Shown: positions 48,580-57,167 of the stretch, piece by piece
Layout: every line of letters begins with the position of its first letter
Numbering within the stretch: position 1 is the first letter of the stretch
DNA from: Marinicella sp.
GTDB taxonomy: Bacteria; Pseudomonadota; Gammaproteobacteria; Xanthomonadales; Marinicellaceae
NCBI GenBank assembly: GCA_028284365.1
Contig: JANQRW010000055.1
Location: 1-64,000, forward strand
Length of the DNA stretch: 64,000 nucleotides
Reading direction: 5' to 3'
The notes under the pieces: generated by a model
What the model was told of the DNA's origin: nothing
Seen by the model: the letters and a program-made list of their open reading frames with translations, nothing else
Database searches by the model: none
Position numbers and translations under genes: made by a program

Positions 48580-49464
48580 ATGATGAACAACGAACTATTT
48601 GGAAATCTAAACAAATTTAAATTAGGACGGTTGAGAAAATTTGCATGGCGCCATGAAAATATCAGGGCCATAAGCAGTAAGTGTCATAATGCTTATTTGG
48701 GAGGTTGGCAGTCAGTTTGTAGGGTATTAGGTCGTTTCCTTGTCTATGTGGATACCAGGGACAGAACCCTGGGCGTTCAGTTACTCATGAATGGCTACTG
48801 GGAAATGGAAATCACTGAATGTATCGCACAACATGTCAAACCGGGAATGAGGGTGATAGATATCGGTGCAAATTATGGCTATTTTTCTCTGCTCATGGCA
48901 GGGTTGGTAGGCAATAAAACCGGTAGGGTATATTCAATAGAAGCCAACCCCAATATTTACCAACTGCTCAAAAACACAATCAAAATAAATGGTCTGAGAA
49001 ATAAGGTCGTAACTCATAATCTTGCCATATCGGATGCTGACGAAAAGGAAATGATGTTCAATTATGCTGATGAAAGAGGCATGAATGGTCATTTGGCTGT
49101 ACAAAAAGAGATCAGGGCAGATGAACGTTCAATACCTGTATTGAGCAATAAATTAGATAACATCATCAAATCAGGAGAGCAGATAGATTTTATTAAAGTA
49201 GATATCGAAGGTGCTGAAAAAATGTTTTGGGATGGCAGCTGCAGAGTGAGGAGAGAAAATCCTCAGCTGAAAATTTTAATGGAGTTTAATGCCAAAAGAT
49301 ATCACAAAGCTTCTTTATTTGTCGAAGACATCATTAATGAAGGCTTTCAGGTCATGTGGATAAAGTCACAACCAAGTAAAAACCAATACTTAAATAAGGA
49401 ACAACTGATGGCTATACCAACTGATAAGCATGTGATGTTATTACTTGAGAAAGCAGCTGAGTAA
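48580..49464 (+). CDS. FkbM-family SAM-dependent methyltransferase
   Basis: A 294-residue protein. 'MRVIDIGANYGYFSLLMAGL' (motif I, about residues 88-107), 'GRVYSIEANPNIYQLLKNTI' (motif II) and 'IDFIKVDIEGAEKMFWDGS' (the FkbM hallmark V-D-I-E-G-A-E) assign it firmly. FkbM enzymes O-methylate sugars or other natural-product hydroxyls. The N-terminal ~70 residues are extra relative to the core. Last gene of the epimerase operon. Confidence 0.9.
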   Translation: MMNNELFGNLNKFKLGRLRKFAWRHENIRAISSKCHNAYLGGWQSVCRVLGRFLVYVDTRDRTLGVQLLMNGYWEMEITECIAQHVKPGMRVIDIGANYGYFSLLMAGLVGNKTGRVYSIEANPNIYQLLKNTIKINGLRNKVVTHNLAISDADEKEMMFNYADERGMNGHLAVQKEIRADERSIPVLSNKLDNIIKSGEQIDFIKVDIEGAEKMFWDGSCRVRRENPQLKILMEFNAKRYHKASLFVEDIINEGFQVMWIKSQPSKNQYLNKEQLMAIPTDKHVMLLLEKAAE

Positions 49465-49487
49465 AGTTTCTAACGGGTGCTCGCAAA

Positions 49488-50597
49488 TCATTTTACGGCG
49501 GGCTTATTTGAGAGCATCATAAAGAAATAAATTAGGTTCATTGCATAAAAGCCAATAAAAAAACGCTTCCATACAGCAGGGAAAAGCAGTACGTGTATCA
49601 CTACATAAAGCATAGGTATCATCACAAACAGCCAGAAAGTCCAGTTCATGAAAATCGACTTTTTATCATTTTCAGTGAGCCAAGCGTTAAGTAAAAAGAT
49701 TCCCATATTGATGATCAAGGGATACTCTCTTAATGCTTTCCAGAGGCTGTTATATGCCATGTTTAAGTAGTCAGCAGCCGTAATTACAACATTGACATCA
49801 GCAGGAGCACTGGTTCTGTGCAGAAAAGAAACATAAACCAATGTACTCCAAGGATAACTGTCATAAAAGTGGTTTACGCCATAATAGAGAATTACAGTGG
49901 CGATCATCACCATTAAACTGGTAAACCTAAGTTTTGGTTGGAAAAAAAGTATCGCAACCAAAGTTAAAAAAACAAAAATGACCAAATCAGTGCGAACCAA
50001 CACACACAATGGTAATAAGACTAAAGCAGTGAAGGTACGTTTTTGGTTAAAAAGAAAAGCAAAAAGGCTCAGACATAAAAAACTTAAACCATCAGGAGTG
50101 CTGAGTTGGGCAATTGAGAGCAGCCCTATTCCACACAAAAACACAGGAAGGATGTATAACAGAAGTGGGTCAATTGAATTTCTGAAGCCTATGAAGATGA
50201 GAAAAACCCCTAAACACACACAAATGGCTGAAACCAAATAAGTTGCTTCAAATATATTAACCCCAGTTTTAGAAAGTAACAGTATGCTTAGGTTATATAC
50301 AGGTCGAATATCAAAAAATGGCAGCTGTTGATAAAACAGCTGTGGGTCATTAGCAATATCAGCGCGCCTTTGGTTGAGCCCGGTTAACCTTTCATAGTCA
50401 CTTTTTGTGACAGTTTGTTTTAACTCAGTATAGATGAAGTTATGTAATTTGACAGGGTCGTTGATTTCGTAGTTTTTGGCTGAAGCAGCATAACCAACCA
50501 TATCCCAGTTTAAAGTTGGCTTATAAATACCCAGAAGCAGGATACTTCCACAAAAAACCAGATAGTAAAAGTTTAAATGTTTAAAGGTATTGTTCAT
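49488..50597 (-). CDS. Polytopic membrane protein, GT-C-like
   Basis: A 369-residue inner-membrane protein with about nine to ten hydrophobic helices. The first periplasmic loop begins 'PTLNWDMVGYAASAKNYE', where an Asp after the first helix recalls the catalytic loop of GT-C glycosyltransferases. No ArnT or PMT signature is complete. Probably a polyprenyl-sugar-dependent transferase or an unclassified glycan protein. It lies 40 bases after the acyltransferase gene on the same strand. Confidence 0.6.
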   Translation of the reverse strand: MNNTFKHLNFYYLVFCGSILLLGIYKPTLNWDMVGYAASAKNYEINDPVKLHNFIYTELKQTVTKSDYERLTGLNQRRADIANDPQLFYQQLPFFDIRPVYNLSILLLSKTGVNIFEATYLVSAICVCLGVFLIFIGFRNSIDPLLLYILPVFLCGIGLLSIAQLSTPDGLSFLCLSLFAFLFNQKRTFTALVLLPLCVLVRTDLVIFVFLTLVAILFFQPKLRFTSLMVMIATVILYYGVNHFYDSYPWSTLVYVSFLHRTSAPADVNVVITAADYLNMAYNSLWKALREYPLIINMGIFLLNAWLTENDKKSIFMNWTFWLFVMIPMLYVVIHVLLFPAVWKRFFIGFYAMNLIYFFMMLSNKPAVK

Positions 50598-50637
50598 GCT
50601 TTTAATTGTTCATTGTTCAGAGGATATAATCAAGGCT

Positions 50638-52605
50638 TCATAATAGATCACCTATGGTATTTATCACTTTTTGGGCACCATGGATGCTCAGGTGGTTATT
50701 ATCAATGTATAAGGCTTTGCCATCCATAACAGATGAACAAAAGCCATCGTGACAAAGTACATCAAATGGTTTGATGGCATGTAACTTATCGTCATATGGT
50801 AAAGCATCTAGTTTTTCTAAAATATATTGATGCCTTTTGAAATAATAATCTGTGGTGGTGGAATGTTCCAGATTCACTAAAGTTTCGTGATTAAAAATAG
50901 AAAAGGGAGAAACCACTTTTTCAATGTGAATGGGCAACTCTGGAATAGGGTAAATCACAAAGACATTTTTTTTAAGGCGCTTAAGTTCTAAAATGGTGTC
51001 CTTTAAACTAAGCCAGTAGTTGTGGCGAGCACTACCAACCATGTTGTTTTTATATTCGGGTGTGAAGTTATTTATTGGGTTTACATTTGGAGTTTCCGGA
51101 TATGTCTTAACATGATTTCCAAATAAGTGATAACTGTATCTAAAGCTAAGCACAACGTTTTCTATAGATGTTCGCTGTTTAAGCACTTGCATCGCTTCAT
51201 CGAACCAGGGTTTACACCCCGGAGGTTTAATGATATCAACCGTCAATGCAGCTGGACAAGCACTGAAACTAAGATGAAGTAAGCCTTCACCATTTTTTTC
51301 TAGTTTTTTAGCCAAAGCATAAGCTGGTTCAACAACATGTGAGTCTCCGAGCGCGGCCCATTTTACGTCTTTGCCAAAGTATTCACATGATTTGTCAGGT
51401 GGTAAATAATGATGACCTTGGGTGTGGCATTTTTGCCTGATGGGGCTTCTGGTTATGCTGTCAGAGTAGTCTGTGGTGGTGAATCTTTGAGGAAGTCCAT
51501 TGTTTAAATACCCGGTTGAACCAAATACAACAAATAGCAAGAGCATCGATAAAAGCAGCCTATAAAACTTAGGCCTGTTAAATGGTTTTTGTTTATTGCG
51601 AAAAGGCCGTTCAATATACTTCCAGCTTAAATATGCCATAACAACAGAAATCATGATAGCCACAAAAACCAAACCATCTTCTGGATGGCCTATTGATTTC
51701 ATTTTTAAGAAAGCCAACAAAGGTTGATGCCACAGGTAAAGAGAGTATGAAATCAAGCCTATTTGAACAAGTACACCACTGGCAAGAATACGCCCAACCA
51801 AACTGCTGTTGGTTGAGAATAACAGGATCAAGCCAGTACCCAGAACGGGAACAAGTGTATAAAAACCAGGGAAAGGCGTTTTGTCGGTATAGAAAACAAG
51901 GGCATATGCAATCATTAAAAACCCGAGCACTTCAAGCCCCTGTCTAACTGGCGCATTAAACAGTTCTTTTTTTGGGAAATTCAAAGCTATGATAACACCT
52001 GCCAACAATTCCCAAAAACGGCTGTAAATCAGGTAAAAGTTAGCTTTATGAATACCTAATGTAGCCAAATGTTGAGCCCACATGAGAGAACAAAGTGCAA
52101 TCACAATTAAAACAGCAGTTAAGCTTTTTCTGCCTAAAAACCAAAGGCCAACCAACATAAATGGCAAGAGCAAATAAAATTGTTCTTCAACCGAAAGACT
52201 CCATGTGTGTATCAATGGCACTTCTTCAGTCCTGGTGGCAAAATAACCACTGTTAAATCTAAAGTAAATATTAGAAAAGAAGCCGATAACACTGATTAAA
52301 CTCATCGAGTATGATTTGAGTAACCCTGATGACATAAATATCAGTGACAATATTGAGGTAATCAGCAGAACAAAGAACAAAGCTGGCAAAATTCTTCTGG
52401 CGCGGCGTTCATAAAAGTTTAAAACAGAAAATTTTTTTTGTTTGATTTCTTCGGTGATAATGGAGGTGATTAAAAAACCACTGATCACAAAAAAAACATC
52501 AACACCCACATAGCCACCACTGAAAAAATTTAAGCCACTGTGAAACAGTACCACAGGAATAACAGCAATGGCTCTGAGGCCATCTATTTCTTTTCTATAT
52601 TGCAC
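50638..52605 (-). CDS. OafA/YrhL-type acyltransferase with C-terminal SGNH domain
   Basis: A 655-residue protein. The N-terminal acyltransferase-3 domain (about 1-340, ten hydrophobic helices) starts 'YRKEIDGLRAIAVIPVVLFHSG' and has 'GGYVGVDVFFVISGFLIT' and 'TWSLSVEEQFYLLLPFML'. The C-terminal periplasmic SGNH hydrolase domain has 'WAALGDSHVVEPAY' (nucleophile Ser near 420) and 'IDNNHLSIHGAQ' (catalytic His with Asp three residues before). This fusion O-acetylates surface polysaccharides such as O-antigens, passing acetyl across the membrane. It overlaps no neighbour; the kelch gene is divergent from it. Confidence 0.93.
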   Translation of the reverse strand: MQYRKEIDGLRAIAVIPVVLFHSGLNFFSGGYVGVDVFFVISGFLITSIITEEIKQKKFSVLNFYERRARRILPALFFVLLITSILSLIFMSSGLLKSYSMSLISVIGFFSNIYFRFNSGYFATRTEEVPLIHTWSLSVEEQFYLLLPFMLVGLWFLGRKSLTAVLIVIALCSLMWAQHLATLGIHKANFYLIYSRFWELLAGVIIALNFPKKELFNAPVRQGLEVLGFLMIAYALVFYTDKTPFPGFYTLVPVLGTGLILLFSTNSSLVGRILASGVLVQIGLISYSLYLWHQPLLAFLKMKSIGHPEDGLVFVAIMISVVMAYLSWKYIERPFRNKQKPFNRPKFYRLLLSMLLLFVVFGSTGYLNNGLPQRFTTTDYSDSITRSPIRQKCHTQGHHYLPPDKSCEYFGKDVKWAALGDSHVVEPAYALAKKLEKNGEGLLHLSFSACPAALTVDIIKPPGCKPWFDEAMQVLKQRTSIENVVLSFRYSYHLFGNHVKTYPETPNVNPINNFTPEYKNNMVGSARHNYWLSLKDTILELKRLKKNVFVIYPIPELPIHIEKVVSPFSIFNHETLVNLEHSTTTDYYFKRHQYILEKLDALPYDDKLHAIKPFDVLCHDGFCSSVMDGKALYIDNNHLSIHGAQKVINTIGDLL

Positions 52606-52822
52606 AACAATAATCAGGTTGGAATTTTATTTTTGAATAATGCTTCATAGAATGGTGTATTAATTATCTCTTAATAAACATGCGCAAACAGTGTGTATTT
52701 GATTTGTCATAGTAAAAATTGGCTTTAACTTTCAATGGTATTGTAACTGTAATTTTAACGATTATCGTAACTTAAAAGGTTTATTGGTTGAGGCCTTTGT
52801 TTTGATACAATGATCGAATCTA

Positions 52823-54550
52823 ATGGTTTTGAAATGTGTGCCTTATATGAGATTTCTGACTTTTGTACAGAGAAATAGGTTGTTTTTCGGCTTTATTTTC
52901 ACTTTGCTTTTCACCATAAGCGGTTTTGCTGAAAAGAATGCCTCAAAAAGTGATTACATGTCTTACTACCTTAAGTGTCATCAACTGTACCTGAGCCATA
53001 AGTGGTCTCAACAATATTGGCCCACTGAAAACAAACAAACCAAGCCAAAATTTTCACAGGTGTATAGTCAAGAGCATGTGACTGAAATGATCACTGATAG
53101 TTGGATGATGGAAAGAGCGCTATCAGAATTATTTAGTTATAAAATCATTCGCACAATGCTTCAGGCTGACTTAAACCGCATGGCTAAAAATTCTCGTGAC
53201 CCATCAGGTCTTAAGGCATTATTCAATGCGATGAAAGATGATCCTGAATTGATAGCTAATTGTGTTTCCAGGCCTTATCTTATCAAAAAGAAGTTGCGAG
53301 ATAAATTTGCATGGAGCAAAAAACAACACATGGAAACCAACCGTAAGGCTAATTTAGAAATGGATAGACTCCTCACCCACGGCCAAACAGAAGAAGGTGT
53401 TTTATCAGAAAAGACCTATCAACTTCATGAACAACACAAGGAAGGAGAACCGCAGCATAAGTTTTCAGGAGAAGTTCAGCTTTTAGATAAAGCGGCGTTT
53501 GAGCAGTTCATGCTGATAGCAAAACAACCAAACCAAAAGCCAACGATACTGGAGAGCAAGGACTCTTTTTTTTATGAGCGGCTTAAATTCCTTGATCATC
53601 AGTCAATCACCTTTGAGAAAACCAGCTGGCCAAAGGAAGCGTTTGATGATTGGTGGAAAAACAACAGGCATCAGTGGCAGCTTACTCCTAAAAAAAACCT
53701 TAACGCACCATTGAAGAACTTTAAGTTGCCAAGAATAAGTTCTCAATTTAAACCAGATTCAAAAGCTGTTGCTGGTAATGAATTATGGGTGTTAAATGAC
53801 ATGCCTGTTCATCGGTTTTATCACTCTGCGGTTTGGACTGGTAGTGAAATGATTATTTGGGGAGGGGGTTATAAATCAGGGGCACGGTATAACCCAGCCA
53901 GTGACAGCTGGGTGCCTTTACCTTTTGAGAATGCACCAGTACAAAGGTCGAGACACCACGCATTTTGGACAGGAACAGAAATGTTGATTTGGGGCGGGTT
54001 TCAAGATGGGCGTTTAAACTCAGGTGGTCGTTATAGTTTAGAAAACGATGAATGGATTAATATTAATTTGACTGACGCACCGGCTGCAAGAGCAGGTCAT
54101 CAGTCAGTTTGGTGTGGCAGCAAGATGTTGGTTATAGGCGGTAGTGGTGAATCTACTTCTTTAGATAGCACTGGTTATGACCCGGTCAGTGATGTGTGGA
54201 GCGAAATCAGCTTGACAGGGCTTGACCATGCCGGAGCTGTTAATGGTGCGATATGTACTGGTGATGAGTTATTTGTGTGGGCTGGTGAGTTTTCTTCAGG
54301 AGCTATGTACTCACTGACCGATGAAGTATGGCGTGATATTGATTTGAGTTTGGCACCAAGCCCTCGCAGAGATTATTCAATAATATGGAGTGGTGAGGAT
54401 GTCATTATCTGGGGTGGCAGGATTGGCACGACACCACTTGATACAGGTGCCCCTTACAACCCAAGCAACAATAAATGGCAAAAAACCTACACAAAAAATG
54501 TGCTCGCACCTAAGCAAGATCCGGTTTCAATATGGACAGGAAATGGATGA
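52823..54550 (+). CDS. Secreted kelch-repeat protein, with in-frame stop in the last repeat
   Basis: A 575-residue product with an N-terminal signal or anchor ('FFGFIFTLLFTISGFAEKNASK'; ATG 52823 or 52847). A helical ~270-residue N-terminal part precedes kelch-type repeats of 'W-T-G-S-E-M-I-I-W-G-G-G' form (from about residue 330), as in galactose oxidase/kelch propellers. It ends 'SIWTGNG' at TGA 54548-54550. In the same frame the DNA goes on with 'LDVFGGGVLTNLSQ' to TAA 54593-54595, completing the repeat. A TGG or similar codon has likely become TGA. The truncation would unseal the propeller, so it may be a recent pseudogene or a readthrough site. The 217-base gap to the acyltransferase holds only AT-rich sequence and the small dyad ACGAT/ATCGT near 52758. 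Confidence 0.75.
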   Translation: MVLKCVPYMRFLTFVQRNRLFFGFIFTLLFTISGFAEKNASKSDYMSYYLKCHQLYLSHKWSQQYWPTENKQTKPKFSQVYSQEHVTEMITDSWMMERALSELFSYKIIRTMLQADLNRMAKNSRDPSGLKALFNAMKDDPELIANCVSRPYLIKKKLRDKFAWSKKQHMETNRKANLEMDRLLTHGQTEEGVLSEKTYQLHEQHKEGEPQHKFSGEVQLLDKAAFEQFMLIAKQPNQKPTILESKDSFFYERLKFLDHQSITFEKTSWPKEAFDDWWKNNRHQWQLTPKKNLNAPLKNFKLPRISSQFKPDSKAVAGNELWVLNDMPVHRFYHSAVWTGSEMIIWGGGYKSGARYNPASDSWVPLPFENAPVQRSRHHAFWTGTEMLIWGGFQDGRLNSGGRYSLENDEWININLTDAPAARAGHQSVWCGSKMLVIGGSGESTSLDSTGYDPVSDVWSEISLTGLDHAGAVNGAICTGDELFVWAGEFSSGAMYSLTDEVWRDIDLSLAPSPRRDYSIIWSGEDVIIWGGRIGTTPLDTGAPYNPSNNKWQKTYTKNVLAPKQDPVSIWTGNG

Positions 54551-54620
54551 CTTGATGTTTTTGGTGGTGGAGTGTTGACTAATTTATCACAATAATTTGG
54601 TTTTGATGATCTAAAAGCAT

Positions 54621-56015
54621 ATGGACTTTACCAGCGCACCATTTTTAATCTTAATAACCCTTTTCTATTTAGGGCTGGCCTTGATCCGGTGGCTGGTTGA
54701 TGCCCAAAAAGAAATCGATGTTATTTTGTCTTATATTGCGCTGTGTTCGCTGGTTCTTTTCGGTTTGTGGAGTCCAGCTTCATTGGTGGTTATTATATAT
54801 GTAACTGTAATCACAGTGCTGTGGGTTCAGTTATTTCAAAACAATAAATTAACCGCCAGGCCATTCTTTATAACAGCCATCATTCTGGTCGTTTTGCCGT
54901 TGTTGAACTTTAAATATACTGGCTTTATAGTCAGTACTCTGGGTTTGGATTTATCAGTTAATAACTGGTTATTACCATTAGGAATCTCGTTTTATGTGTT
55001 CACTTCAATAGGTGTCATGGCTGATGTGTTTACAGGTAAGGAGAGGAAAAAGCTATCGGCTCTTGAGTTGGTTTTGTTGATTTCATACTGGCCACATTTA
55101 GCTGCTGGACCTATCTTAAGATCAAGCTTTATCACTGACCATAAATACAGCTTTAAATTTAAAAGAAACATTCCTTATGGCATTTTATTTATCGCCGCTG
55201 GTGCGGGAAAAAAGCTACTCATTGCTGATAATCTAGGGGCTTATGTTAACTACAATTTATCTCAAGGCATAGAAAACATGGATGCTGTAACGGCAGCGCT
55301 TACCATGACAGGCTTTGGTGGTCAAATATATGCTGATTTCAGCGGATACTCTGAAATGGCGATTGGTTTTTCATTGTTGATTGGCTTGAATATTCCCGTT
55401 AATTTTAATTTTCCGTATGTTGCACATTCGATTTCTGAGTTTTGGCGCCGGTGGCACATCAGTCTTTCTACATGGTTCAGAGACTATATTTATATTCCGC
55501 TGGGAGGAAATCGCAGTGGTAAGTTATTTATATATTTTAATATTTTGTTGGTCTTTACCGTTTCAGGAATTTGGCACGGTTCTTCTTTAAACTTTTTGTA
55601 CTGGGGTTTTATTCATGGTGTTCTATTAATCATCAATAGACTGTATCGACAATACATTGGTATTAATCTGGGTTGGTTTGCCTGGCTATTGACGTTCATC
55701 AGTGTCAATATAGCCTGGAGCTTTTTTCGCTTGGAAACAGATGCTGCCATTCAAATTAACAGTATTGTTTTTAATTTGGAGAATTGGTTTAAATTTGAAT
55801 TAGATTCGGTGTTTTATGTGGTACCAATATTAGTTATGCTGTTTTTAGTGTATGTTGATCACAAGTTTAAATACTATGCCATCAATGAAAAAGGTACAGT
55901 AGAGGTGTTTAAAAAACATTCTAAACCACTTACTTATTTTTATGCTTGGGCTTTATTCACCCTCGCCATGTTTTTCAGTGGAGAGCGTATTCCATTTATA
56001 TACTTTGAGTTCTGA
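54621..56015 (+). CDS. MBOAT-family O-acyltransferase (AlgI-like)
   Basis: A 464-residue inner-membrane protein with about eleven hydrophobic helices. 'ISEFWRRWHISLSTWFRDYIYIPLGG' is the AlgI/PatA-type signature. The catalytic His is residue 319 in 'SGIWHGSSLNFLYWGFIHG'. These enzymes move acyl (usually acetyl) groups across the membrane for polysaccharide O-acetylation, and need an SGNH partner. The partner gene follows with a 1-base overlap (TGATG at 56013-56017). Confidence 0.93.
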   Translation: MDFTSAPFLILITLFYLGLALIRWLVDAQKEIDVILSYIALCSLVLFGLWSPASLVVIIYVTVITVLWVQLFQNNKLTARPFFITAIILVVLPLLNFKYTGFIVSTLGLDLSVNNWLLPLGISFYVFTSIGVMADVFTGKERKKLSALELVLLISYWPHLAAGPILRSSFITDHKYSFKFKRNIPYGILFIAAGAGKKLLIADNLGAYVNYNLSQGIENMDAVTAALTMTGFGGQIYADFSGYSEMAIGFSLLIGLNIPVNFNFPYVAHSISEFWRRWHISLSTWFRDYIYIPLGGNRSGKLFIYFNILLVFTVSGIWHGSSLNFLYWGFIHGVLLIINRLYRQYIGINLGWFAWLLTFISVNIAWSFFRLETDAAIQINSIVFNLENWFKFELDSVFYVVPILVMLFLVYVDHKFKYYAINEKGTVEVFKKHSKPLTYFYAWALFTLAMFFSGERIPFIYFEF

Positions 56016-57151
56016 TGAAAGATTTGTTATTTATCATTGGCGTCGTATTTTCTGTGGTGTTGAGTGTTGGTTTGTCGTATCAGAAACAAAGGCAAAACCA
56101 GGGAACTGACATATTGTCTAAGCAGTTTGAAAACCCAATACTACCAAGAATTGAGCAGTTCGAGCGAAGCTACGATGTCAATTTGTCCACGGTTAAACAG
56201 TTGGTGCCCGGTGACTTGTTTTCACCGCACGACATCAGTTTGTTGCATGATCTTGAGAAAAATTATGATGTACTGATATTTGGAGACAGTTCTGTGTACA
56301 TGGGTTTTTCGCCACAGGTACTAAGACAGATAACCAACAAAAAGGTTGGAATATTTTCTTATGCAGCTTTAAGCATGAATGAAAAACTAATTGATTTCAT
56401 TGCATATACGTCAGATGCACTGCTTAAAAAGAATGGACTTATTTTATTTGTTTTCAATCATGCTTTTTGGGGCAAGGGATTTCAAACCGAGCAAGAAAAC
56501 CCAGAATTAGAGCAGCTGATAAATCAAAGAGACTTATATGATGGTAACCAAGGGTGCTTTTTTTGTGCCTTTAATCAGAAAAGACACTTTGAAGTATTTG
56601 AAAAAAGCATCATGAATTATTTTGGGTTGCCAGAAAAAACACTTATCTCGTTCAGTTTTTATAACGATCACCTGGCTCAGTATGTGACCCCCAACTATCA
56701 TGCCAAAAAAACCAAAAACTTAAATAACCGACTCAGGCGTGGTCGATATATCTTTGATAAGAGTTTTGTATTTGTGCACATGCAATCCCCTAATATGATT
56801 CAAAAGAAGCCGCCGTTTTCAGAGTTAAAGCCCTATAAAAACAATAACATTCAAATGACAGCGAATCAGCTAGAAGCTAACAAATTTAACTTTGCTTTTG
56901 TCATTCCACTTACTACTGATGATTCCATGAGAGAGTCTCTCCATCGGATTTATGAAACTTATTTTACTGGCCGATTGATGGCAGATATGAACCAACTGAT
57001 GCCGGATGATTGGGTTATAGAGGGGCAGAACTTAACCCATATGTCCAACTTAGGTTCTTTCAGACAAGCGGTACTTTTATCACAGTGGTTAAACAGGTAT
57101 TACGCAGGTGAAACAGTGCAAGCAGAATTAAACCGAGTGATTAAGCACTAG
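56015..57151 (+). CDS. SGNH-hydrolase-like partner of the MBOAT acyltransferase
   Basis: A 378-residue protein with an N-terminal transmembrane anchor ('LLFIIGVVFSVVLSVGLSY') and a periplasmic domain. 'YDVLIFGDSSVYMGFSPQVL' is the G-D-S block with the nucleophile Ser. 'NLTHMSNLGSFRQAVLLSQWLNRYY' supplies the block V His (with Asn at the usual Asp position three residues before). Such AlgJ/PatB/DltD-like partners take the acyl group from MBOAT proteins and put it onto a polysaccharide. One-base overlap couples translation with the MBOAT gene. Confidence 0.75.
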   Translation: MKDLLFIIGVVFSVVLSVGLSYQKQRQNQGTDILSKQFENPILPRIEQFERSYDVNLSTVKQLVPGDLFSPHDISLLHDLEKNYDVLIFGDSSVYMGFSPQVLRQITNKKVGIFSYAALSMNEKLIDFIAYTSDALLKKNGLILFVFNHAFWGKGFQTEQENPELEQLINQRDLYDGNQGCFFCAFNQKRHFEVFEKSIMNYFGLPEKTLISFSFYNDHLAQYVTPNYHAKKTKNLNNRLRRGRYIFDKSFVFVHMQSPNMIQKKPPFSELKPYKNNNIQMTANQLEANKFNFAFVIPLTTDDSMRESLHRIYETYFTGRLMADMNQLMPDDWVIEGQNLTHMSNLGSFRQAVLLSQWLNRYYAGETVQAELNRVIKH

Positions 57152-57167
57152 CTACTTTAGCTAAGGC

